Source of the DNA: Alistipes sp.
GTDB taxonomy: Bacteria; Bacteroidota; Bacteroidia; Bacteroidales; Rikenellaceae
Length of the DNA: 23,938 nt
Reading direction: 5' to 3'
Assembly (NCBI GenBank): GCA_019422485.1
Contig: JAHZDG010000033.1
Span: forward strand, 1 to 23,938
Shown: piece after piece, positions 1 through 6,942 of the stretch
How the letters are laid out: each line of letters opens with the position of its first letter
How positions within the stretch are numbered: the stretch's first letter is position 1
Position numbers and translations under genes: made by a program
The notes under the pieces: model-generated
What the model saw: only the letters and a program-made list of their open reading frames with translations
The model's database searches: none
Told to the model about the DNA's origin: nothing

Positions 1-53
1 AGACTGTAAATCTGCTGACTCTGTCTTCGTAGGTTCGAATCCTGCTCTCCCCA
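1..53 (+). tRNA. tRNA-Tyr (GTA), 3' part only
   Basis: The window opens inside the anticodon arm. The loop reads CTGTAAA with anticodon GTA at 6-8. A variable region longer than in class I tRNAs follows, as expected of bacterial tRNA-Tyr. The T arm (stem 29-33 with 41-45, loop TTCGAAT) and the 3' acceptor strand TCTCCCC with discriminator A at 53 complete it. The CCA end is not encoded. The 5' half lies outside the window, so acceptor pairing cannot be checked. Confidence 0.9.
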
Positions 54-112
54 CTCGGTTGGCCGAGTTTGTTCCTAGGTCTTCGGCAAGCACGCCCCGA
101 CCGAACTATTTT

Positions 113-184
<72 letters not shown>

Positions 185-194
185 CTCAGAATCA

Positions 195-226
195 AGCGAC
201 TATGAAAAATCATGGTCGCTTTTTTT
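195..226 (+). terminator. Intrinsic terminator of the tRNA cluster
   Basis: AGCGAC (195-200) pairs with GTCGCT (215-220). The stem extends by a T-G wobble and three more pairs around a six-base AAAAAT loop, then runs into seven Ts. It starts 11 nt after tRNA-Thr and marks the end of the tRNA transcript. Confidence 0.88.
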
Positions 227-552
227 GTCTCTACACTGTTTCCCAATCTTTCTGAAGTCCTTAAATTGGTGTTCTGATTTATGTGAAGTTATCTGAAGTG
301 CATTAATTGTCAATTATTTAAGGACTTGATGATTCATGTTGTTCGATAAGGCTTATTGTCTGTAAAACAAAGCTTTACTTTTAATAGTTCGGTTGTTCCC
401 TAATCACTGACCAGAGAACCTTCATTCTCTCTCGCTGTTGTGTTGTTGTAAGCTGTCATCATTAATCTTGTTTACGGGAAGAGGTGTATTAAGGGATTTC
501 TTGGTTGAAATCGCAAATGAAATATTTCGTTTTGTCGGAATGTTACATGGTA

Positions 553-584
553 TTTGATATGCCAGGCGATTTTTATTATCTTTA
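553..584 (+). promoter_or_regulatory. Candidate promoter P1 (TTTG-N20-TATCTTTA)
   Basis: TTTG at 553-556 is followed after 20 nt by TATCTTTA at 577-584. This matches the Bacteroidota primary-sigma pattern TTTG-N19-21-TAnnTTTG except for the last base of the -7 box. Transcription would start near 590, about 410 nt before the lipoprotein start codon. Confidence 0.5.
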
Positions 585-611
585 ATATACAATTTAAAAT
601 TTATATCTTTG
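581..611 (+). promoter_or_regulatory. Candidate promoter P2 (TTTA-N19-TATCTTTG)
   Basis: A perfect -7 box TATCTTTG at 604-611 is preceded by TTTA at 581-584 with a 19-nt spacer. Its -33 element overlaps the -7 box of P1, so the two promoters would compete or back each other up. The predicted start is near 617. Confidence 0.55.
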
Positions 612-999
612 ACGGCGTGCCTCTTTAAGGATAGAAGGCGATTGAGTGTTTTAAAAGAAATGTCTCATTTGTATGTGTTTTGTTTTCTTGTAATTATATA
701 TTGAATGGGAAGTGTTTGTTTGTAGTGGTGATTTGTTGTTATAAGGGATAGTGCTGTCGGTAAATGTAAATATTTGCCAGATGAGATTGTATGATGAGCA
801 TAATGTTGATAAAAGGAGCAGTCGTGAAGTTCTGTTTGGGAAATAGATCCTTGTTTGAAGGGAAGATGCTGGTGTGAGGAATGTGTTCTGCTTGAAAGGG
901 GTACGCAATGATTGTTGAAGCGGATATTTGAGTAGGTGGGGGTAGTTGTCGTTATTACCAATAATAGAATTAATAATCGTTTAATTAATAAATTAAGTT

Positions 1000-2919
1000 A
1001 TGAGAAAAAAGACTATTTTGGGGCTGGGATGCCTAGTAGGATTATTGTTTGCAGCCTGTTCGCGTGATTTGGATCAATCGGGAGTAGATGCTGATGGAGC
1101 TTTGGTGCGAATTCAGCTTGATGCCCCGGAAGCCATTCAATTAACTCGTAGTAACCCTGGAACCAATAGCGCTTTGGGGGGCTTGACGAATGTCGATTGG
1201 TCGAAGTATGATTTACGTTATCAATTGGCGGTCTATTCGACTGATGGTACGAAGTTGCTGTCGGCGCCACAATCCCAGGTATATGATACTTATAGTGCCG
1301 CCGTTTTTGAAATCCGTCTGACTCCCAATGCTACCTATAAGTTTGTAGCTTGGGCTGATTTCGTGACCCAAGGATCGACCGAAGATTTGCATTACAATAC
1401 GGCTGATTTTACGAAAATTGAAATCGCGACCGATGACGTGATTAATGATGAAAGTCGAGATGCCTATTTTGTGGCTAAAGACATCAGAGTGACGCAAACA
1501 TTTAATGAGTCATTGACGTTGAAGCGTCCGTTTGCTAAGGTGCGGGTTGTGACGACGGATTGGGATGACAACAATGATGGGATTGCCAAACCGGATAATT
1601 TCAAAATTTCCTATCATGACTGCAAACGTTTTGGCGGTTTGAATGCGGTGACTGGAGCCGTGCTTAATGAATCGGATGCGGAGGCCTCGACGGTGTATGC
1701 CGCCGATCTGGCTACCGATGATGCGGGAGGTAAATTTTATCAGGAAGGGTATGATGCCAGTGCGACCAACCGGACCCTTTGGGTGGATTATCTGGTGACA
1801 GAAAATGAACAGCAAGTGATTCATTTCAATCTGGATATGTTGGCCGGAACGACTTCGGTAATGAGTCGGGATTTCAATACGGAAATACCGATTCAACGCA
1901 ATTATTTGACTACGCTCATCGGTAATTTGCTCTCGGTGGGAGGTTCTGTGGATATTAGCATAGACGATAGTTTCTCGAACCAGTGGGTAGAAGGAGAAGA
2001 CTGGTGGAATTCGCAATCTATTGAGCCGAAAGAGCCCAAATATGATGAGGCTACAAGTACTTATGCGATCAATACTCGTGAAGAATTTGCCTGGTTGGTG
2101 AATAATGAAAAAGCGGTCGAAAGAAAGATTGTTTCTATCAATAATGATATCGATATGTCAGGTATCGATTGGACCCCCATATACACACAAGGTGAAGTAG
2201 GGTATACCGTAGAAGGGAATGGCCATGTTTTGCGGAATTTCTCAATTAATGGAGCTAAAATTGACCATAAAGTGGGAAATATTCTGCCTATTAAAGCTTT
2301 TGCGGGTGTTTGGGGAAAATTTACAGGAATAATGCGTAACTTGACCTTTGAGAATATAACCATTAACGGAATTGCCGGTAGTCACTTGGAAACTAATGCC
2401 CAATATGCATACTTTGCGGGATGTATCGGTTATGCGGGGTCGAATTACAGTAGTGATGGAAAGTTTGAGAATGTGCATGCTAAACATGTTGTGATTCGCG
2501 CATCATCGAAAAGTTTGGTGTCTCAAAATATAGGAGGTCTCGCAGGATGGTTAGGCGTTGGAGGGGGAACGGATCCCAATTGGACCGTCTATATGAAAGA
2601 TTGCTCGGCCGAAGATGTTCATATTACAGGGTATGAAGCCGGAGGTTTGGTCGGAGAGGTGAAAGCTGATCGAGGGGTTGGTTTTGTCAATTGCTCGACA
2701 AAAGATGTCTATGTCCGGATTCGAACGTTTTTTGGGGGAGAAGAAGCCGTCTCGGGATTTATTGGCAATGTCATTACAGGAAATAATGTCGTGATTAGAG
2801 ATTGTTCTGCGGCGGATCATGTGGAATATTTCAATGATCGTGATGGTAGTGTTTCGACCTATACCCCTGTAAATGACTATTATGGGTATTGTGAGTCAGG
2901 TAATCCGAATATACAGTAA
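1000..2919 (+). CDS. Surface lipoprotein, DUF6562-like domain plus GLUG-like repeats
   Basis: A 639-residue predicted outer-surface lipoprotein. The N-terminus has two Lys residues after Met-Arg, a hydrophobic core and a lipobox LFAAC with the lipidated Cys at residue 20. Residues about 30-325 resemble the DUF6562-type domains of Bacteroidales, which are related to fimbrial and adhesin-like lipoproteins (recalled from family appearance, not searched). From about 353 the sequence changes to a repeat region opening with INTREEFAWLVNN. It continues with glycine-rich turns GCIGYAG (about 474), GGLAGWLG (about 513), GGLVGEV (about 548) and SGFIGNV (about 585), as in GLUG or pectate-lyase-like beta-helices. 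A role in adhesion or binding of host or glycan ligands is inference. The ATG at 1000 is preceded by an A/T-only stretch usual for this phylum. The gene is probably monocistronic. Confidence 0.75.
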   Translation: MRKKTILGLGCLVGLLFAACSRDLDQSGVDADGALVRIQLDAPEAIQLTRSNPGTNSALGGLTNVDWSKYDLRYQLAVYSTDGTKLLSAPQSQVYDTYSAAVFEIRLTPNATYKFVAWADFVTQGSTEDLHYNTADFTKIEIATDDVINDESRDAYFVAKDIRVTQTFNESLTLKRPFAKVRVVTTDWDDNNDGIAKPDNFKISYHDCKRFGGLNAVTGAVLNESDAEASTVYAADLATDDAGGKFYQEGYDASATNRTLWVDYLVTENEQQVIHFNLDMLAGTTSVMSRDFNTEIPIQRNYLTTLIGNLLSVGGSVDISIDDSFSNQWVEGEDWWNSQSIEPKEPKYDEATSTYAINTREEFAWLVNNEKAVERKIVSINNDIDMSGIDWTPIYTQGEVGYTVEGNGHVLRNFSINGAKIDHKVGNILPIKAFAGVWGKFTGIMRNLTFENITINGIAGSHLETNAQYAYFAGCIGYAGSNYSSDGKFENVHAKHVVIRASSKSLVSQNIGGLAGWLGVGGGTDPNWTVYMKDCSAEDVHITGYEAGGLVGEVKADRGVGFVNCSTKDVYVRIRTFFGGEEAVSGFIGNVITGNNVVIRDCSAADHVEYFNDRDGSVSTYTPVNDYYGYCESGNPNIQ

Positions 2920-2962
2920 TCACATGATGCTAGTCATGGGATTTTGTTGATGAAGCGATGGG

Positions 2963-2990
2963 TTGAGGGGTGTGTAAAAACACCCCTTAA
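2963..2990 (+). terminator. Terminator-like hairpin after the lipoprotein gene
   Basis: AGGGGTGT (2966-2973) pairs with ACACCCCT (2980-2987). Two further pairs and a G-T wobble bring the stem to 11 bp. The following bases (AACATTATAATC) are AT-rich but lack a clean T run, so termination may be incomplete. It lies 44 nt after the stop codon. Confidence 0.55.
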
Positions 2991-3160
2991 CATTATAATC
3001 TGAAATCAAGATGAATGTTGAGCGATGAGTGAGAATGTTCCCTAGAAAATCCTGAGTTATAGGTGCAGAAAATGATTATCTTGTGTGTGGGGTGTTTAGT
3101 GCGAGAGGAAAAAGGATACAAATAATAACCGTATTCAAAACCCATTAAAAGGACTGAAAT

Positions 3161-3691
3161 ATGAGAAAATTCATGCTCTGTACACTGTTTTGTATTTCTC
3201 TGTTATTCCTTGTGCCGGAGATGCAGGCTCAGGCCCTCAAATCGGAGATGAAAATCATTGAAGGCACGGAATACATGGTGCCGAATATCGATGTTTTGGT
3301 GTACTTTTTAACTTGTGATATGAAGGAGTGGGAAATGCTCATGCGTTCATTGAAGTATACTTGTCTGACAGGAGAGGAAGATGCCGACAGCCCGGTTTAT
3401 GCAAAAGGGAAAATGAATGATATGTTGTTGGGGGTGAGTAAAAACGATTTGTTGCATGTTGCCTCATTTGATTGGTTTAATTATAGAAATAAACTATCCT
3501 TGATGGATGAGTTTATCGCATCCATAGAGCCGTATTATGTGATAAATAAGCAGAATATAAGTTATTATCAGTATAAGGATTGGGTCATTGGGGTGACAAA
3601 AGAAGAAAGTGACGGATGTTATCATGAAAATGTGACCATAGTTCGAAAGTTGGATGTTCTGAAGATGCTCCTTTCCCCAGAGATAAATTAA
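3161..3691 (+). CDS. Small exported protein of unknown function
   Basis: A 176-residue protein that I do not recognise. Residues 1-23 form a signal peptide (MRKF, hydrophobic core, MQA before the predicted signal peptidase I site), so the mature protein should be periplasmic or secreted; there is no lipobox Cys. The mature part has no transmembrane segment. It is rich in Lys, Asp and aromatic residues, with Tyr clustered near the end (YYVINKQNISYYQYKDW), and contains Cys residues that could form a disulfide after export. Base composition is AT-rich like the preceding lipoprotein gene. No clear TAnnTTTG promoter is visible in the 240-nt gap upstream, so read-through from the lipoprotein gene past its weak terminator is possible. 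Confidence 0.7.
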   Translation: MRKFMLCTLFCISLLFLVPEMQAQALKSEMKIIEGTEYMVPNIDVLVYFLTCDMKEWEMLMRSLKYTCLTGEEDADSPVYAKGKMNDMLLGVSKNDLLHVASFDWFNYRNKLSLMDEFIASIEPYYVINKQNISYYQYKDWVIGVTKEESDGCYHENVTIVRKLDVLKMLLSPEIN

Positions 3692-3772
3692 CGCAATCGC
3701 TTATCGCACCTCTTTTATGGTATAGCAAGAGGCAGGAACACTATATGACAATCGTTTTTGTCGTCGTTTTTT

Positions 3773-3808
3773 AATAAACAAGCAGCTTGGAAAGGCTGCT
3801 TGTTTATT
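3773..3808. terminator. Bidirectional terminator between convergent genes
   Basis: A perfect 14-bp stem (3773-3786 with 3795-3808) encloses eight bases. The GC core is AAGCAGC/GCTGCTT and the base of the stem is A/T only, giving U-rich tails in both directions. It lies between the exported orphan gene and the convergent permease gene and could serve both. Confidence 0.85.
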
Positions 3809-3917
3809 TATCTCGTGCCGAAGGAGTGAAACGTCGCCATGATGACGTTTCGTTGGAAGAGGGTTGGGCCGGATTCGGAAAGGTTTTGGGGATGAAGACT
3901 ATGCTATATGTTCGTCT

Positions 3918-6255
3918 CTATTCCCTCAGGAAACGGGCCGGGTTTTCATGAGTGGACCGATAGCTTTGCAGGGTGGCGGTGATGGCGGTGATGGCGGTGA
4001 TGATCCAGATGACCCCTAAGGCAACGGCAAAAATCCAGACCGGAATCGGCGCTTTGTAGGCAAAACGGGCTTGCCAACGGAGCGCGACATAATAGGTGAT
4101 CGGGGCGGCAAACAGAAAACAACTGATGACGATCCAGTAGTAACGTCGATTGAACTTCCATAACAACGAAGCCGACGTCGCTCCGAATATCTTTCGCAAG
4201 CTGATCTCTTTGCGGCGGTAACGTGTCTCTAATAAGAGCAGTCCGAAGGCTCCCGTGGTCGAGATCAACACCGCCAATAAACTGTATAGGGCCATCAGTT
4301 TGGCCTGTCGGTCTTCTTGGGCGTATTGTCGGCCGGTAGCTTGATCCAGCGGCTCGAGGTTGTGGGAGGCGAGGGTTCCCTGCTCGGGGTCGAACTTTTT
4401 GAATGCTTCGGAACGTTTCGGTGTAGTTTTCTCCGGAAATACGGATAAAGCTGTAGAGCATGGGGCCCCAATAGGCATTGCCGGTATAGAGGGCGATGGG
4501 CGTGATCGGGTGATGCAAAGACTGATAGTTGAAGTCGGCCGCAATGCCGATGATGGGGAGCTCACTTATCGATTCTCCGGTCAGGGATTCGCCGAGTTGT
4601 CGTTGCGCTTCCTGATTGAAAATATAACAGCCTTTCCCCGTTTTGTCGGCCGGGGTGAAATTCCGTCCCTCGACGATCGAAATACCCATGACCGATAGGA
4701 AATTGGGGGTTACATTGAGACGATTGTACTGAAAATTGTGTCCATGGTAAGGCGTGATGAATCGGCTATTGATTTCATGCAGGGGGTGGATCGCATAAGC
4801 GACGTCGATAACGCCCGGGATGCTTTTCAGTTCATTGGTCAGGGCGTCTTTTTGTCGGTCCATCGGCAGGGTGAGACAGGTGGTCAGCAGTTGCTCCTGA
4901 CGAAAACCTACTTCGTGATGGCGCATATAGTGATACTGAACCTGAATGAACAGCGCCATGGCTGTCAATATGAAAGAAACCACGTATTGGAATCCGATCA
5001 GTCCCGTGCGCAAGCGTCGTCCCTGAAGGGAGAGTCCGAACGAACCTTGCAATACCAGGGCGGGCGGGAAGGAGGTGCTGTATAATGCGGGGTAGATGCC
5101 TGTCAGCAGTGAGGTGAGCACGGCGATCCCGAACAACAGGGCGATCAATGATCCGTTGGCCGAAAAACGCATGTCGACCGCGATCTGCGAGGCGAACGAA
5201 GTGCTCGAGAGGAAGGAAACGAGCCATAAGGCCAGCAGCACGGCGATCAGGCTCAGACCGAGCATTTCGCCCAATTGTTGTCGGCACAGAGCCCATCGGG
5301 AGCTGCCGAGGATCTTTTGGGTGTTGATGTGGCGGATCCGGCTGGGAACCAGGGCCAGGGAGAAGTTGATGAAATTGACCATAGCCACACTGATGATCAG
5401 CAAAGCGATGGCGATCAGCGAATAGAGTGTCGTTCGATTGCCTTTGGGGGCGGAGGGATTGTCGGGGCTGAAACGGAGGTCGGCCAGCGGGGTGAGACGA
5501 ACACCGCAGAACTCTTTGGGGGTGTCGGCATAGAACCATTCCGCCTTCTCCCGCAATAGGTCCGACGCTATTTGCTCGATTGGGGAAACCTGGCTCGGAT
5601 CGGGAATCGTTACGTAAATTTTGCTGCCCCAAGCGCCCCAATTTCCCTTGTCGCTGTTTTCGTAACAAATCAATGCATTGGGAATCGAAGAGTTGACCGG
5701 CAGGTCGCGATAGACGGCGGTGATCTCTACGGTGTCGGATCCGTAAGGGGATACTCTGACGATCCGATTTCCGATCGGGTTTTCTCCGGGGAATAGCTTG
5801 TGGGCAATGCTTTCCGGAATCAGTGTGGCTTTGAGATGGTCGAATGTGGTGAAATCCCCGGTAATCGCTTCCAGTCCGAATACGGCGGGGAAATGGGCTT
5901 CGGCGGTAAATATGGGAACCGTGACGGCTCCATCCCGGTAGGTTTTGCCGAGGGGGAAAACGTCCATTTCTCCATCCCATCCATCCCGATAGGTGATCGC
6001 TTCAATGGCGGGAACTCGCGAGGCAAGTTCGTTGACCAGCAATTTGGGGGCCATCGTGTTCAACTGGCCTCCGGGCTGGGCGATGGGGTTGAGTTGATAT
6101 AGTCGGTCGGCCGTGGTGTATCCTGTATCGTACGTAAACTCGTAGCGGACCTGCATCATAATCACCAGAAAAGCGGTGAACGCAAGTGTCAGGCCGAACA
6201 GATTGAGCAGAGAGGAGCTTTTGAAGCGGATCAGGTAGCGGAAAAAGTGATTCAT
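3918..6255 (-). pseudogene. FtsX/MacB-type ABC transporter permease, broken by a +1 frameshift
   Basis: The frame from 6255 encodes an N-terminal TM helix, a periplasmic MacB_PCD-like domain (about residues 40-270), a first FtsX domain with several TM helices (about 280-430) and a second periplasmic domain. At a run of five As (minus strand; 4396-4400 on plus) it loses homology. The rest, FDPEQG through three more TM helices to the end NPARFLRE, is in the frame that stops at 3918. Removing one A joins them into a protein of 778 residues with the usual double-FtsX layout. Unshifted, translation stops at 3946 with a junk His/Arg-rich tail lacking the last FtsX domain. Proteins of this type export or move lipids or peptides with a partner ATPase; none is encoded nearby. 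The lesion may be a real mutation, a sequencing error or, less likely, recoding. Confidence 0.8.
3975..4001. repeat. Three tandem copies of a 9-bp unit
   Basis: GGCGGTGAT is repeated three times without error. In the true reading frame of the permease, on the minus strand, it encodes the repeating part of ITAITAITAT in the last TM helix. Copy-number change would add or remove three residues without a frameshift. Confidence 0.8.
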
Positions 6256-6356
6256 CAGGGCGGGAAGTTGATTTTTGGAAGATTTTCCGCTAAAAACGTG
6301 CCATTTGTTTTATGTTATTGGTTTTTAGATTGTTTATTGGGTTGGTGGTCAGAAAA

Positions 6357-6399
6357 AGTGTCTAAAAAATAGACAATGACTGTCTATTTTTTAGACACT
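6357..6399. promoter_or_regulatory. Nested palindrome: possible double operator or terminator
   Basis: A perfect 19-bp inverted repeat (6357-6375 with 6381-6399, five-base spacer). Each arm is itself a dyad, TGTCTA-N5-TAGACA (6359-6375 and 6381-6397). This gives four identical half-sites, with dyad centres 22 bp apart, about two helical turns. On the minus strand a -7-like box TATTTTTG (6419-6412) lies just upstream, which would put the sites directly after the start of transcription of the permease gene. Alternatively, the minus-strand RNA could fold into a 19-bp stem followed by a U-rich tail and end the YHYH transcript. The internal symmetry of the arms favours a protein-binding role, but both are possible. 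Confidence 0.6.
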
Positions 6400-6411
6400 G
6401 TAAGTCGGCCG

Positions 6412-6419
6412 CAAAAATA
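6412..6419 (-). promoter_or_regulatory. Candidate -7 box for the permease gene
   Basis: TATTTTTG on the minus strand fits TAnnTTTG and lies immediately after the stop codon of the YHYH gene. No TTTG-like -33 element is present 19-21 nt further upstream. The support is the -7 match and its position next to the dyad sites. Confidence 0.3.
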
Positions 6420-6420
6420 A

Positions 6421-6708
6421 TCAGCGGTTGGGAGAAGTGAGACTGGTATGGGTAGGTGCAGCCGACGTAGAGGTAGAGGTTTGAGAGGTGACGGTTGAGG
6501 TGGAAGAGGTGGTTGCACTACGATAGGGACAGCGGCCATTTTTGTGTAGGTGTGCAGGGTAGCCGCCGCAATGATAGTGATAACTGCCCAATCCGCTGAC
6601 ATTTCGGTTGTCTCGATGTCCGCCTTGGGAATCGGTCCGGCCGGAATGAGCGGATGCCGATGCTGTGAGCCATAAAAGTGCTCCTAACAGATACAATAAT
6701 CGTTTCAT
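6421..6708 (-). CDS. Small secreted YHYH-motif protein
   Basis: A 95-residue exported protein. Residues 1-20 are a signal peptide ending ASASA before HSGRTD. The short mature core contains HSGRTDSQGGHRDNRN, then GSYHYHCGG, HLHKNG and a Cys-Pro-Tyr. This arrangement resembles small exported YHYH-containing proteins of many bacteria whose biochemical function I do not know. The dense His/Cys/Asp content suggests metal binding (inference). The last 30 or so residues are almost only Ser, Thr, Ala and Pro, a low-complexity tail that may be disordered. The ATG at 6708 is the only start giving a full signal peptide. The gene lies upstream of the permease in the same direction, separated by the nested palindrome. 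Confidence 0.75.
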   Translation of the reverse strand: MKRLLYLLGALLWLTASASAHSGRTDSQGGHRDNRNVSGLGSYHYHCGGYPAHLHKNGRCPYRSATTSSTSTVTSQTSTSTSAAPTHTSLTSPNR

Positions 6709-6880
6709 GATCTAAGAAAATCAGTTAGTATATATAATTGCATAAAAATAATAATAAATTGTATTTTATCGGTAGCAAGGAAAAGAAACTTTATGCTTGT
6801 TGGAGGTAAACGGGGAATTTGTCTGGAGCGGTAGGCGGTTCTTGTGGTTGTGGGGTGGAAACTGAAAGGATACAACGAAA

Positions 6881-6921
6881 AACTGAGAGCGGTTCTGTTT
6901 TCTGAAAACAGAACCGCTCTC
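6881..6921 (-). terminator. Intrinsic terminator of the recQ-exonuclease-rlmI operon
   Basis: A perfect 17-bp stem (6885-6901 with 6905-6921) with a three-base loop lies 22 nt after the methyltransferase stop codon. On the minus strand it continues into AGTTTTTCG, a good U tract. Confidence 0.88.
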
Positions 6922-6942
6922 GGTGTCTATGGATGATATTTC

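Larger units (their letters stand above)
227..999 (+). other. Long AT-rich intergenic region and leader
   Basis: About 770 nt lie between the tRNA terminator and the lipoprotein gene, and I see no convincing gene in them. The left part contains a 12-bp inverted repeat (255-266 with 316-327). Two overlapping promoter-like elements sit at 553-611. From about 640 to 960 the plus strand is rich in G and T and very poor in C, so the predicted leader RNA of about 385-410 nt should be weakly structured. A 14-codon frame (660-704) and some shorter ones can be read in it, but nothing supports their translation. Confidence 0.6.

Noticed and set aside
651..961. Two small minus-strand frames opposite the lipoprotein leader
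   Set aside because: They overlap each other, are rich in Ser/Thr/His/Tyr from a C-poor plus strand, and have no promoter, signal or motif.
3946..4400. His/Arg-rich tail at the end of the unshifted permease frame
   Set aside because: The His-rich stretch comes from out-of-frame reading of a 9-bp repeat; the FtsX homology is in the other frame down to 3918.
4832..5980. 382-residue open frame on the minus strand
   Set aside because: It lies in another frame of the permease; the product is Arg/Pro/Gln-rich without structure, while the permease frame shows TM helices and FtsX features.
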